Below, one piece after another: positions 44,601 through 56,159 of a DNA stretch of 64,000 bases. A program made the position numbers and the translations under genes. The stretch is from contig OZ035964.1 in NCBI GenBank assembly GCA_964034945.1, forward strand, positions 5,096,895-5,160,894, given 5' to 3'. The notes below the pieces were generated by a model, which saw nothing but the letters and a program-made list of their open reading frames with translations, was not told the DNA's origin and searched no databases. Source of the DNA: Chrysopilus asiliformis. Lineage: Eukaryota > Arthropoda > Insecta > Diptera > Rhagionidae. Within the stretch, counting starts at the first letter, position 1, and each line of letters begins with the position of its first letter.

Positions 44601-45948
44601 AATTCAATTCATTTATCCAAATTAGATTTACACGGCAAAAAATCTTGGAGTATTTTTCAATTCAAAAATTTTATTGACGATATCTTAATACAATTTTGGA
44701 ATAGAATTTCATACATACGAATTATTGAAATATTTTAATCTTTTTTACCTTCTAATGCTAATCAATTTTTATTATATATTGTACTTAAATACTTTTTAAT
44801 CAAAATTGTAGACTTTAATACTAAATTAAAACAAAAATAAATTAGAACTATACTATTGGATTGAAATTTTCCATTGGATTATATATAGGTCCAGTATAAT
44901 ATAATTTTGATTAGAATTTAATCCAAGATTTTTTTTTTTTACCGTATACGGTTATAAATTCACATCAAAAATTTTACTTTGAAGAAATTTTGCAATTTCG
45001 AAAAATCAGCATGGCTTAATATTATTATTATTATAGTTTTTTTTGTTTTTGTTTTTGCAAGATTTATAAATTGATCGATGGTGTGGTTTGTATTTCTTTT
45101 TTTCCCCCATTTAAATGATAACAAAACAAACAACCAAAAAAAAAATTGTATATAAATAAAGAATGATAGCAAAGATTAAATAGGAAACTGATAAAACTGG
45201 AAGAAATATTGGGTACATAAGTTTGGTCCAACAGGTTCATACGGTAGCATCATCGGCGGCAGTAATCACTGGAGCTGGTAATAACAGTGGCGGTACATCC
45301 GGAACGCTTGGAAATGCTACACAATCACAAATTTTGTCTACAACATCGCAATATGGCGGCATTGGTAGTCAGACATCAACAATTGTACGTCAAACAGTTG
45401 CTGGTTTGGCCGCTTCGGCCATTGGTGGCGGTAGCATAGCGTCCTCGACGTCATCACCGACAATAGCAGCGCCCTCGGCAACAGTCTTACAAAATAACAA
45501 TTGTATCAATAATAGTAGTCATAGCAGTAGTAGCAACAGTATAAATACCAGCACCGCAATCACCAATAGTATTAGCAATGTGTGCGGCAGTGGTGGTGGC
45601 ATCAGTGGCAGTAGCGGCGGCAACACCAACAATATTAACAATAGTAGCATAAGCAGCAGTAATACGAGTAATTGTAGTAATATTTTAACTGGTATTAATG
45701 CAACATCAACTGTTTCTGGTATAGGTACCGGAAGTGGACGTGGTGTACCACCTCCGATACCACCAAATAAGCCAATAGTCCCACCAAAACGTGAGCCATC
45801 CGTATCTCGAATAACCACCATTCCTAATGCACCAACATCAACATCATCACAACCATCAACTACATCACAGTCATCATCACCAGCATCATCAACATCAGCT
45901 AATAATTGTAAATATCATCCATCGTCATCGGCACCATCATTGTTTTAA
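35667..45948 (+). CDS. naus: CTTNBP2-family coiled-coil protein (nausicaa orthologue)
   Basis: Seven exons, 35667-35745, 35837-36039, 36560-37392, 37485-37627, 39385-39483, 41010-41155 and 45235-45948, join in matching phases to 738 residues. Residues from about 97 carry the CortBP2 N-terminal signature ELPKTELLNMLCYLEGELQA and RDVVIAALRNE, then NLDDPQAALFRDN. A long charged coiled coil (about 225-385) follows. The C-terminal part is low complexity (Ser, Asn, Thr, Gly) with a proline motif PPPIPPNKP (about 672-680) that CTTNBP2 proteins share. Vertebrate members bind cortactin and the striatin/PP2A (STRIPAK) complex; Drosophila nausicaa affects lamellipodial actin. Exons 1-4 are firm. The acceptors of exon 5 (ATAATAAG) and exon 7 (weak pyrimidine tract) are chosen by phase, and an extra exon in the 4.1-kb last intron is possible. 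Confidence 0.88.
36048..36545 (+). repeat. Interspersed repeat family C filling nausicaa intron 2
   Basis: Within the 520-bp intron (36040-36559), family phrases start about eight bases after the donor (TTATTCGCTATGGTTTACC) and end about 15 bases before the acceptor (ATATGCTGTTCTCATAA). Between them lie ACGAAGTATAATAAAGTATT, a CTGTCTGT tract and GAAATCCGTTAGCCGAAAGT. Confidence 0.75.
37718..37815. mobile_element. Short TIR element in nausicaa intron 4
   Basis: GCGATTCTGATAGTCGTG at the left is the inverted copy of CACGACTATCAGAATCGG at the right, about 60 bases apart. No coding capacity. Confidence 0.65.
38161..38531. mobile_element. 371-bp TIR element in nausicaa intron 4, copy 2
   Basis: It starts CACAGTGTCGAATTTTG and ends TCGACACTGTG. 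The body is the reverse complement of the left part of the element at 34666-35144. The two copies flank nausicaa exons 1-4 in opposite orientation. Confidence 0.8.
38884..39288. mobile_element. 405-bp MITE-like element
   Basis: CTATTAACCTTGTCTTAA on the left is matched by the inverted TTAAGACAAGTTTAATA on the right. The interior has GTCGTCGCAACCATAAA, which recurs near 54.87 kb, so the family may have other copies. Confidence 0.5.
40063..40213. mobile_element. 151-bp palindromic MITE in nausicaa intron 5
   Basis: The arms of about 45 bp read CTAGAATTACAGCCC...GACGGGTAAC...TTGGTAGGA inward from both ends with a few mismatches. The centre is about 50 bp. No target duplication is evident. Confidence 0.75.
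40280..40740 (+). repeat. 120-bp tandem repeat array, family E
   Basis: AAGATTGCTCC occurs at 40401 and 40521 with related units either side, giving a 120-bp period and about 3.7 units. Each unit has CAGGAGAT.GCCGGA, GGGTGGATTTT-like and GAACTTTCCTTAGGGGA. It is inverted relative to 17.79-18.22 kb. Confidence 0.85.
41640..42230 (+). repeat. Interspersed repeat family B, copy in nausicaa intron 6
   Basis: It contains TTTCTATAGAAGAAAGTATTG, GAACGGGGGCTGATAGAAA, ATTATGAGGATGTCCGTG (duplicated), CTCAAGATATTTGAAAA and AGAGGAAAGTTTTGTATTG. The inverted copy at 56.9-57.9 kb and the split copy in lambik intron 6 share these in the same order. Confidence 0.75.
42230..43270. other. A/T-rich interior of nausicaa intron 6
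   Basis: No gene or element recognised. Poly-A and poly-T runs dominate. Confidence 0.45.
43279..43360. repeat. Short imperfect palindrome
   Basis: TCGATTTCCAGGTGAAGCC and its inverted, diverged copy GCTTCGCCTAGAAATCGA flank a centre with GTGATC...GATCAC. It could form a hairpin or be a MITE remnant. Confidence 0.55.
43674..43830. mobile_element. PIF/Harbinger-like palindromic MITE, copy 2
   Basis: AGCCCAATTCAGA at the left and its inverse at the right are flanked by perfect TTA on both sides. Inner arms contain GAAAGCTTTGATCTCATTGG and its inverse. Same family as 3639-3758. Confidence 0.88.
44222..44585. mobile_element. 364-bp TIR element in nausicaa intron 6
   Basis: AAGAGCTAAACAGAAT and its exact inverse ATTCTGTTTAGCTCTT bound a block that is less A/T-rich than its surroundings, with CGGCGG and GACGGC-like segments near both ends. 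No transposase is visible. Family unknown. Confidence 0.8.
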
Positions 45949-45959
45949 TTTTAAAAACA

Positions 45960-48200
45960 ACATTGGCTAGATTTTATATGCTTTTTATTTTATTTGATTA
46001 TTTTTATTTTTATTTTTTTTTTAATTCAATCAATTTTTGTGTTTGATTTTTTTTTTTTTCAATGTTTCTGACATTAAAATCTATAGCTATCTTATTAGCG
46101 TATATTTCATATGCAGGGCAAGTTTTCTCATGCTGCGTCCAGATGAATCGAAAACAGTAGGTTTTGATGAACAAAATAAGAAACCCGTTGTCCTGCTGTT
46201 TCTGTAATTCATAGTATTATATAAATATAATGAGCCTCAGTTTTAAAAGCCTTTATTTTGGTTGCATTCGTATCTGATTGTCTGTCAGCGTGAAATCTTG
46301 CAATCTAACTCATCCAATTGACTGCACACATACATAAGTCCGATTACAATACAATATTTTCACTTCTTCGTCCTTGTAAGGATAAGGGAAGGTCCTGTAA
46401 CGATAATATGATTATCCTTTACCTCAAATTTTCCGAAAAAAAATCTCTACTGGGAGTTTTGCGGATTGCCGAATCCGATTTTGGAGTCAAAAAGTCCGTA
46501 AAAATAACTCACAGACATCAAGAATGTATAAAGTATAAACAAGTGTGTTGAAAGACAGGCATCTAGGAAGAAAGTCCTAGTTGAAAAATTACTGACCAAC
46601 TAGGGGATAATTATCGTTCAACGAAGACCTTTTAAAAAATGAAGCTGGTCACAGTATGTATGTCCGCTTCAGATTTTGTTAAATCTATTATGTTCCTGCC
46701 CTGCATATGAAATAGACGTAACCTATTATACCATGAAAATTTTTCAATAGTTAAATTGTGTAAAAATTGAATATGTGCCGTGCAGAAATGTAAAACTCCA
46801 ACAATGAAATTCCTTCCAAATTCGTAACGGTGCACAAGTTCTGCCTTCTGATTGTTGAATTATAAACAAGACAAATCATTGGCATTTAATAATTTTCCTT
46901 TCAGAAACTCTAAATCGCTTCTTAACTGGAATTTTACAAGTTGTTTTCCTATTAATCAAATTTGGCAGCTCAAAAACAAAAAAACAAATAAATTTTACAA
47001 AAATGTAACGCATATGTAAATTACTGTGTGAAAGGAAACAATAAATGGCTCAGAGCACAGCTAATTATATTGTATCTAATTCTAAGGCTTATGTTATACT
47101 GATTCCGTTAACGTAATGGACGCATTTCGTTTTTTTTTTCTCCTTTAGAATTTCATGTCTCAATTCATATCCTATGGAAACATTTAAAAAGAAACAAAAA
47201 AAAACGTTAAATATTACATAAATAAAACAAGTTATTGTAATTGAATACATTATATTAAAAATAAATTATATTATTCGTGAAATTTTCCATTTTTGCTGGC
47301 GACACTTGGACGATTATAAATAAAATCGGATATTTCTAAAAATATTTGAAATGAATGGAAAATTGCATTAGAAAATAAAAGATGGAATCCTATAGGTGAT
47401 CAAATTAACAACTCGCTTTTGAATTTTGTGCTATCCGTTTAAATGGAAACTGCAAATTCTAGCCACATATCGAGAGCTGTGATATTTCATAGATATTTTC
47501 ATAGATGTCGGTATTGTCAAGAATTTGAATAATTGCCTTCTTATCGGCTTCCAATATAAAAAAAAAACACAACAGGCAAACGTGATCACCACAATTGATT
47601 CCAATCAAGTTTCAATAATAAACAATTGAATCAAGTAAAAGATATTAAGGATTTAAGGATAACAAAAAATAATGTTAAATAGAAAACTTAAAAAGAAGAA
47701 AAATATAAATTACTATTAATCAAAACAATAAAAAAAAGCATTAGTTTAAAAATCATAAGGTATTCAACAACAACAACAAAAAATATTTAAAAAGCGCTGG
47801 CGCTTTTTTTACTATTAAATAAATAACAAAAAAACACACTTACACACACACACACACATAAATCATAAACAGAAGTAGAAACATAACAAATGAATAAAGA
47901 TAAATAATAATTTCCATTAAAGATAATTGTTTATTTAGTGGTAATGATGATAATAATAACATTAATAAATAGTAATGCTTTATAAAATAGATACTGGAGT
48001 TAATTACATATGAAAGTAAATGCAAATAAATGATAAACAATAATTTAATAAAATATGTGAGTTGCGGAGCAAGTACCAAATTATTGGAATTGTTTTATTT
48101 ATTTTTCTTTATTTTCCCAGCCCCTGCATTTAAATTTGTCATGGATTCACATTGCCTTGCTTGTTGCTGGCTTGATTTATTGCAGTGTATTTATAATTGG
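45960..48200. other. Intergenic DNA after nausicaa
   Basis: A/T-rich with a CA run near 47836-47860, one repeat family D fragment at 46.22-46.56 kb and an inverted 18-base pair of motifs around it. No gene recognised. Confidence 0.45.
46098..46718. repeat. Repeat family D copy bounded by an inverted motif
   Basis: ATTTCATATGCAGGGCA near 46105 and its inverse TGCCCTGCATATGAAAT near 46697 bracket a family D copy (46220-46560) with AAGGATAAGGGAAGGTCCTG. The outer inverted motif suggests a TIR element that carries or was invaded by family D. Confidence 0.55.
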
Positions 48201-48215
48201 CACGCAATTCATATT

Positions 48216-51200
48216 TTTCGATATGCCTTTCTGTTTGGCCGAAACCCCTAGGGGCTCAACGAAAAAATCGCGCTAGCGCGAAATTTTCGGCGGATTCGCG
48301 ATCAGCGATCCCACATTACCCTACACACCAAGTTTCAGCGAAATCGATTTTTTTCAAAAAATCGCAAAAATCGACAGTAGTTAGTCCATCGATTTTTGCG
48401 ATTTTTTCGAAAAAAATTTTTGTCTCCGATCGGGCTAAAACTTGGTGTGTAGGCGTTTTGGGGGACGAGAAATCCAAATCCGTTGTCCATTTTGAGCTAG
48501 CTCAATTTTTGACGTTTTTTTCCGAAAAAATTTTTTGTCTCCGATCGGGCTGAAATTTGGTGTGTAGGGGTTTTGGGGGACGAGAAATCGAAATCCGGTG
48601 TCCATTTTGAGCTAGCTCAATTTTTGACGTTTTTTTTCGAAAAATTTTTTTGTCTCCGATCGGGCTGAAATTTTGTGTGTAGGGGTTTTGGGGGACGAGA
48701 AATCGAAATCCGTTATCCATTTTGAGCTAGCTCAATTTTTTGAGGTGCTCAAATTTTTTTTGCATTTTTTCGAAAAAAATTTTTGTCTCCGATCGGGCTG
48801 AAATTTTGTGTGTAGGGGTTTTGGGGGACGAGGAATCGAAATCCGTTGTCCATTTTGAGCTAGCTCAATTTTTTGAGGTGCTCAAATTTTTTTTGCATTT
48901 TTTCGAAAAAAATTTTTGTCTCCGATCGGGCTGAAATTTTGTGTGTAGGGGTTTTGGGGGACGAGAAATCGAAATCCGTTATCCATTTTGAGCTAGCTCA
49001 ATTTTTTGAGGTGCTCAATTTTTTTTTTGCATTTTTTCGAAAAAAATTTTTGTCTCCGATCGGGCTGAAATTTTGTGTGTAGGGGTTTTGGGGGACGAGA
49101 AATCGAAATCCGTTATCCATTTTGAGCTAGCTCAATTTTTTGAGGTGCTCAATTTTTTTTTGCATTTTTTCGAAAAAATTTTTTGTCTCCGATCGGGCTG
49201 AAATTTGGTGTGTAGGGGTTTTGGGGGACGAGAAATCGAAATCCGTTATCCATTTTGAGCTAGCTCAATTTTTTGAGGTGCTCAATTTTTTTTTGCATTT
49301 TTTCGAAAAAAATTTTTGTCTCCGATCGGGCTGAAATTTTGTGTGTAGGGGTTTTGGGGGACGAGAAATCGAAATCCGTTATCCATTTTGAGCTAGCTCA
49401 ATTTTTTGAGGTGCTCAATTTTTTTTTGCATTTTTTCGAAAAAATTTTTTGTCTCCGATCGGGCTGAAATTTTGTGTGTAGGGGTTTTGGGGGACGAGAA
49501 ATCGAAATCCGTTATCCATTTTGAGCTAGCTCAATTTTTTGAGGTGCTCAAAATTTTTTTTGCTTTTTTTCGAAAAATTTTTTGGTCTCCGATCGAGCTG
49601 AAATTTTGTGTGTAGGGGTTTTGGGGGACGAGAAATCGAAATCCGTTATCCATTTTGAGCTAGCTCAATTTTTTGAGGTGCTCAAATTTTTTTTGCATTT
49701 TTTCGAAAAAATTTTTTGTCTCCGATCGGGCTGAAATTTTGTGTGTAGGGGTTTTGGGGGACGAGAAATCGAAATCCGTTATCCATTTTGAGCTAGCTCA
49801 ATTTTTTGAGGTGCTCAATTTTTTTTTGCATTTTTTCGAAAAAAATTTTTGTCTCCGATCGGGCTGAAATTTTGTGTGTAGGGGTTTTGGGGGACGAGAA
49901 ATCGAAATCCGTTATCCATTTTGAGCTAGCTCAATTTTTTGAGGTGCTCAATTTTTTTTTGCATTTTTTCGAAAAAATTTTTTGTCTCCGATCGGGCTGA
50001 AATTTTGTGTGTAGGGGTTTTGGGGGACGAGAAATCGAAATCCGTTATCCATTTTGAGCTAGCTCAATTTTTTGAGGTGCTCAAAATTTTTTTTGCTTTT
50101 TTTCGAAAAATTTTTTGGTCTCCGATCGGGCTGAAATTTGGTGTGTAGGGGTTTTGGGGGACGAGGAATCGAAATCCGTTGTCCATTTTGAGCTAACTCA
50201 ATTTTTGACGTTTTTTTTCGAAAAATTTTTTGGTCTCCGATCGGGCTGAAATTTGGAGGGTAGGGGCTTTGGGGGATGAGGAATCCAAATTTGTGGTCCG
50301 TTTTGAGCTAGCTCAATTTTTTGGAGGCGACCCTAGGGGTTTTGGCCGAACCGAAAGAGCTACCGAACAACGGACGACGGATTCGTGATCAGCGACCCCC
50401 CTTTACCCCTGACACCAAGTTTCAGCCAAATCGGTGACATGAAAAAAATCGAAAAAAAGCATGGACTATAGTCCATGCTTTTTTTCGATTTTTTTCATCT
50501 CTTGGATTTGGCTGAAACTTGGTGTCAAGGGTAAAGGGGGGTCGCTGATCACGAATCCGTCGTCCGTTGTTCGGTAGCTCTTTCGGTTCGGCCAAAACCC
50601 CTAGGGTCGCCTCCAAAAAATTGAGCTAGCTCAAAACGGACCACAAATTTGGATTCCTCATCCCCCAAAGCCCCTACCCACCAAATTTCAGCCCGATCGG
50701 AGACCAAAAAATTTTTCGAAAAAAACGTCAAAAATTGAGTTAGCTCAAAATGGACAACGGATTTCGATTCCTCGTCCCCCAAAACCCCTACACACCAAAT
50801 TTCAGCCCGATCGGAGACCAAAAAATTTTTCGAAAAAAAGCAAAAAAAATTTTGAGCACCTCAAAAAATTGAGCTAGCTCAAAATGGATAACGGATTTCG
50901 ATTTCTCGTCCCCCAAAACCCCTACACACAAAATTTCAGCCCGATCGGAGACAAAAAATTTTTTCGAAAAAATGCAAAAAAAAATTGAGCACCTCAAAAA
51001 ATTGAGCTAGCTCAAAATGGATAACGGATTTCGATTTCTCGTCCCCCAAAACCCCTACACACAAAATTTCAGCCCGATCGGAGACAAAAAATTTTTTCGA
51101 AAAAATGCAAAAAAAAATTGAGCACCTCAAAAAATTGAGCTAGCTCAAAATGGATAACGGATTTCGATTTCTCGTCCCCCAAAACCCCTACACACAAAAT

Positions 51201-52587
51201 TTCAGCCCGATCGGAGACAAAAATTTTTTTCGAAAAAATGCAAAAAAAAATTGAGCACCTCAAAAAATTGAGCTAGCTCAAAATGGATAACGGATTTCGA
51301 TTTCTCGTCCCCCAAAACCCCTACACACAAAATTTCAGCCCGATCGGAGACAAAAAATTTTTTCGAAAAAATGCAAAAAAAATTTGAGCACCTCAAAAAA
51401 TTGAGCTAGCTCAAAATGGATAACGGATTTCGATTTCTCGTCCCCCAAAACCCCTACACACAAAATTTCAGCCCGATCGGAGACAAAAAAATTTTTCGAA
51501 AAAAAACGTCAAAAATTGAGCTAGCTCAAAATGGACAACGGATTTCGATTCCTCGTCCCCCAAAACCCCTACACACAAAATTTCAGCCCGATCGGAGACA
51601 AAAAATTTTTTCGAAAAAATGCAAAAAAAATTTGAGCACCTCAAAAAATTGAGCTAGCTCAAAATGGATTACGGATTTCGATTTCTCGTCCCCCAAAACC
51701 CCTACACACAAAATTTCAGCCCGATCGGAGACAAAAATTTTTTTCGAAAAAATGCAAAAAAAAATTGAGCACCTCAAAAAATTGAGCTAGCTCAAAATGG
51801 ATAACGGATTTCGATTTCTCGTCCCCCAAAACCCCTACACACAAAATTTCAGCCCGATCGGAGACAAAAATTTTTTTCGAAAAAATGCAAAAAAAATTTG
51901 AGCACCTCAAAAAATTGAGCTAGCTCAAAATGGATAACGGATTTCGATTCCTCGTCCCCCAAAACCCCTACACACAAAATTTCAGCCCGATCGGTGACAA
52001 AAAATTTTTTCGAAAAAATGCAAAAAAAATTTGAGCACCTCAAAAAATTGAGCTAGCTCAAAATGGATAACGGATTTCGATTTCTCGTCCCCCAAAACCC
52101 CTACACACAAAATTTCAGCCCGATCGGAGGCAAAAAAATTTTTCGAAAAAAAAACGTCAAAAATTGAGCTAGCTCAAAATGGACAACGGATTTCGATTCC
52201 TCGTCCCCCAAAACCCCTACACACAAAATTTCAGCCCGATCGGAGACAAAAAAATTTTTCGAAAAAATGCAAAAAAAATTTGAGCACCTCAAAAAATTGA
52301 GCTAGCTCAAAATGGATAACGGATTTCGATTTCTCGTCCCCCAAAACCCCTACACACCAAATTTCAGCCCGATTGGAGACCAAAAAATTTTTCGAAAAAA
52401 TCGCAAAAATCGATGGACTAACCACTGTCGATTTTTGCGATTTTTTGAAAAAAATCGATTTCGCTGAAACTTGGTGTGTAGGGTAATGTGGGGTCGCTGA
52501 TCGCGAATCCGCCGAAAATTTCGCGCTAGCGCGATTTTTTCGTTGAGACCCTAGGGGTTTTGGCCAAACCGAAAGGCGTATCGAACA
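48216..52587. mobile_element. Giant foldback-like palindrome with tandem-repeat arms
   Basis: Outer borders (TTTCTGTTTGGCCGAAAC at left; inverse at right) face each other across about 4.37 kb. The centre ATGGACTATAGTCCAT (50461-50476) is a perfect palindrome with no loop. Each arm is a tandem array: mostly 133-bp units (CCGATCGGGCTGAAATTT, GGGGGACGAGAAATCGAAAT, GAGCTAGCTCAATTTTTTGA, GGTGCTCAA) plus some shorter units of about 113 bp lacking the GAGGTGCTC part. I count about 11 long units on the left and 10 on the right, explaining why the left arm is about 135 bp longer. No transposase is present. Fold-back transposons have such arms, but I cannot name the family. Confidence 0.9.
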
Positions 52588-52594
52588 ACGGACC

Positions 52595-53060
52595 GCGGAT
52601 TCGCGACCAGCGACATTTTCCGCGGATTCGCGCGATATTTTCCGCGGATTCGCGAGGGAAATTTTCCGCGGATTCGCGATCAGCGACCCCAAAATTTACT
52701 ACAAATATTTTTTGTACTACTAGAAATAATTTCTCCACTTTTATTTTCAATTCTTTTATTTTTCATATAATTTTCATCGAAAAGTAAAGTAGAAACAAAT
52801 AATTTTTAACTATATATTATAGAATTTACACTTTAACTTGCTGTTCAGTTATTTTTTTCTTTTTTTTTTGTTCAATTTTTTTATACAATATATTTTTTTA
52901 AATGTTAAACACTAAATTCAACTTATTTCGTAAATTTACAATTTTTCTCAGAATTTTAGTTTGAACTTGTGATCGTTTTATCTCTTTATTTTATACGTGT
53001 TTGTTTTTTTCATTTTAATTTACTTTATTATTCTTTTTTTAATCAACAACTAGACTTTAT
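52595..53060. other. Region between palindrome and Dpr 3' end
   Basis: 52600-52690 has several GATTCGCG words (CCGCGGATTCGCG repeated four times or so). The rest is A/T-rich and includes an AATAAA on minus at 52985-52990, about 76 bases after the Dpr stop, a plausible polyadenylation signal. Confidence 0.5.
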
Positions 53061-53065
53061 GTAAG

Positions 53066-54687
53066 TCATCTATTGATTGAGTAGAATAAAATGGACGTTG
53101 CTTGTGATATGATAGGTTGATGACATGCTGTTATTGAGAAGATACATAAAATTATTATAGCTAGATGTGATGGACGCGGTACTCCGCTGCTTGTCTGCAT
53201 TGCAGCCGGATGTTCACCTGTGAATTTACGAAAGAAGAAGCATATTTTAGGATGTCATCTTTTTCACATTTAAATAAATTGTTATTTAATCCAAGTATCA
53301 TTTATTCGCCAGAGGATATTGATGTTAAGCTGTTCGAGAAATGAACTGCAAACGGTTTGAAAATCAATGATATTAATTTTTTTTGGGTTGGGGTTGGAAG
53401 TTCAGACACATGCATGGAAAAAGCATAGTTTATTAGAAATTTGTCGCTTTTCTTTCCTCTGAGTCATCTACCTCCAATCCTTTCCGTTAGACGAGATGCG
53501 TAAAAATTTTAGCTCAGTTGGTCTAAAGGCTTACGAGTTTAAGCTTTAGATTTGGAATCTTAACCCAATCGGACGAAGCATTTTGAAACGTAGCCGAGAA
53601 ATCGGAAAACACAACTGAAAACTTCATGGAAAAATTAAGTCTCGGCTTTAAAACCACTTACTTGAGAATTCCTCAACCGATTAAGGACAAATTTTTGAAC
53701 AGAAAGCTTTTTGTCGAAATTTTTGCATAAAAATCTTTAAATTGTAAACCTCTCAACCGATTACGGTGAAAATTTGCTGCAGGAGCTCCAATGGGTAAAA
53801 AGGCGATGGCGGGTAGGAGACCTGGGATATGATTTATCCTCTCCCCTTTCCTCCACACGAGTTTGCAATTCAAACCCTCTAACATCTAAATTAAAAAATA
53901 TTTACCATTTAACACATGCACTTGAACAGATGCGGGTATTGCTGCCGCCGGTACGCATGTGTAATTTCCTGAATCGCGTAATGACGCTCTAGTTAACATT
54001 AATCGACTTGTTGTACCAACATCCGTTTTCTCCGTTTCTAAGCTAATACCCCCACGCACTGAATCGAAATCTACTATTGATGATCCATGATACCTATAAG
54101 AATTAGAAAATTATAGAAAATTACTTACAGCGTATTAAAAATATCAAATATTTGTGTGAAATTGAATTTTTTTTAATACTATGATGTGATGTGAGTGATT
54201 TGTTATGGATTTTTAGATATTTTCGTGATATTGAATTTGGAGATGTTCATAAAATACATTACGGGGGAAAGCGGTTGTCCAAAAAATCTAGAAACAACCA
54301 TAACAAAATGTCTAAATATGTGAAAATCCGCAAAACTCGTTTAAAACCTAGTCTCGGTTAGACATAAATATCGATTTTTACTTTCTTATACGTAGCATAA
54401 TAAAATCAGTCTGTCAGTCAGAATTGTACTGATGTCTTGGGCCAAAATGTTTGGAAAAAATATGCCTGCAAGTATCATTTTAATGGCACGCCATGGAAAA
54501 ATTCGTTCGCAATTTCTGTCTAATCGAGATTTTAAATAATGTACAGCACCCTATAAAAAAAAGTGGTATAAAAATCATGCTTACCATAAAACTGATGATG
54601 CATGAATATTCACAGAACAGGTCAATGAGATCGTGCTGTCGCGTTTCACATGCACTTCTTGTGATCCAAGTATTCTAGCCCGGGCAG
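53066..54687 (-). CDS. Dpr-family immunoglobulin protein, C-terminal exons (partial)
   Basis: Three exons on minus, 54585-54687, 53906-54093 and 53066-53217, join in phase to about 146 codons ending at TGA 53066-53068. They encode most of the second Ig domain: ARILGSQEVHVK, STISLTCSVN, VLWYHGSSIVDFDS, RGGISLETEKTD, TTSRLMLTRA and DSGNYTCVP, then HVLNGEHPAAMQTSS. These are hallmarks of Dpr (defective proboscis extension response) proteins, cell-surface partners of DIP proteins in synaptic specificity. The C-terminus has a short hydrophobic stretch (HLAIIILCIFSITAC), compatible with a GPI signal or membrane anchor. The first Ig domain and start are missing and lie upstream, beyond repeats or outside the window. 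I do not assign the paralogue. Confidence 0.9.
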
Positions 54688-54689
54688 CT

Positions 54690-55270
54690 ACAAAATAAAA
54701 ACAATTAATTTTCATTAAAATGTGGTTTTTTTCCTTTCTGGGGATGTGTGACAAGGATTATAGCAAACACAAAATCAAACTATAATTGTGAGGGCAAGAA
54801 AACTCAAAGAAAGTAAATTGCAAAAAAAAAAAAACACACAACACAAGAGTTCGTAGAGTGATCGCCGTCGCAACCATAAAAGTTGGTCGCTGCGTCTATA
54901 AAGTCATAGACTGCTCACAAAGAATTTATGACGCGACATCAACGTTGGCGACCTCTCGTGTATTACTGTGGGATAATGCAACTAAAAACTATTGTTTTAC
55001 GTAAATTTAAACTCATATTTATGCTACACACGTTGACCATGATAATAAATGCATCTAGCAGGATTCAATTTAGTAAGTTTCACAATTTTTTTCAAACATA
55101 TTTTTTATATTCCTTTGGAATTTGTGTAGTACATGAACCCAAAAACTTGTCAAACGTAACACATTCCGGATTTCAATCTAAAAAAAATTTTTTTTAGTGC
55201 TTCATAGACATTTCGTCACTTAATAAATAAATCCCAAAATATAAAAAAAAACTTAATTACTTAAAATATA
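54690..55270. other. Dpr intron sequence, no firm feature
   Basis: Contains GCCGTCGCAACCATAAAAGTT, related to the interior of the 38.88-39.29 kb element, but no boundary is clear. Confidence 0.4.
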
Positions 55271-55275
55271 AACGA

Positions 55276-55413
55276 TAGTAAAACCTGTATAAGTCGGAAT
55301 CGCACGCGACCAGGTTAATTTCCTATGGAAAATAAAATCATGTGACTTTGAAAGGTGCGCGGTTTAGATCGATTTCCGATTTATCCAGGATCCACTTTAT
55401 ACAGGTTTCACTG
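55276..55413. mobile_element. Pogo-like MITE (CAGTGAAACCTGTATAA family)
   Basis: Left end AGTAAAACCTGTATAAGTCG, right end inverse of CAGTGAAACCTGTATAAAG, followed by TA. About 138 bp, no coding capacity. Shorter relatives at 14097-14179 and possibly 34.43-34.50 kb. Confidence 0.75.
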
Positions 55414-55887
55414 TACATAAACAAAAAATGAAATATAAAAGCAAAAAAAAAATTCTTTAAAGTTTATAAATAATCTCTTAATTCATTTTAAAATAAAGTT
55501 GTTTTTTTTAACTCAAACAATTCAATAAATTCATTCTGGTAACTAAAAATATATCACTTAACGGCTTTAAAAATAAGTATTTTAATATCAATTCAGTTTG
55601 AAAATTTCCATTTCACAAATAAACAAAAAAAAATATCACGGTTATTGAGAAAAAAGAGTAATTTAAAAATGGATGCAACGCAAATTTTCCGAAACACAAA
55701 ATTAATTCAATTAAAACCATAAAATATCCATTAACTCGTCCAAAATAAAACGTGTTACATAACGCAAAAAATATTCTATGAAAAAAAAATATGCTTTCTC
55801 GCAAATCATAGAGAAATATCTGGAAAGAAGGCGTAATCATCAGGATAAAATCAATTATCAGTTTTAGTGTATCCGCCAACTGTTCAC

Positions 55888-55938
55888 CTTTGATGTCATA
55901 AAATTTGGGCTCTGATTTTTCCTTAGGATCGAGCGCAG
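55888..55938 (-). CDS. Possible 51-bp mini-exon of the Dpr gene
   Basis: A strong acceptor (T-run then GTTTCAG) precedes a 51-base segment reading ALDPKEKSEPKFYDIK, ending before GTGAAC in phase 1. Both ends are phase 1, and the next Dpr exon (54687) also begins in phase 1, so it could be included or skipped without changing frame. It matches no Dpr segment I can recall, so it may be a chance open stretch or another exon. Confidence 0.35.
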
Positions 55939-56159
55939 CTGAAACAAAAAAAAAATACGAAAAACATAAAAAATAAGCTTTTTCACTGTTTCTTTTTAAA
56001 TGTGTTTTTTTTTCAAATTCAAAAAATTCATAACAGATCAACTCAATATAGAATACACACCCAATGTTATTGGCAAACAGTATTTATGTGAACCGTGACG
56101 TTAACGGTTGACATATCGGTGGCCACAAGAAATAACCGCTCAAGGCGATTTTCATGGGA

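Noticed and set aside
48740..52292. Many 64-69 codon frames of near identical sequence
   Set aside because: One arises per 133-bp unit of the palindrome; no start context, no domain, and they mirror each other on the two strands.
48216..52587. CRISPR-like array
   Set aside because: Units are 113-133 bp with no unique spacers, arranged as inverted arms in an insect genome.
48216..52587. Pure assembly artefact explanation of the palindrome
   Set aside because: The arms carry different unit orders and counts and arm-specific base changes, which a simple read fold-back would not create. It is not excluded without reads.
55613..56041. 142-codon minus-strand frame as a membrane protein
   Set aside because: The 5' part before the acceptor is T-rich and intron-like, and the part after the GTGAAC site turns into A/T-driven hydrophobic sequence. 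Only the 51-base middle is kept as a weak exon candidate.
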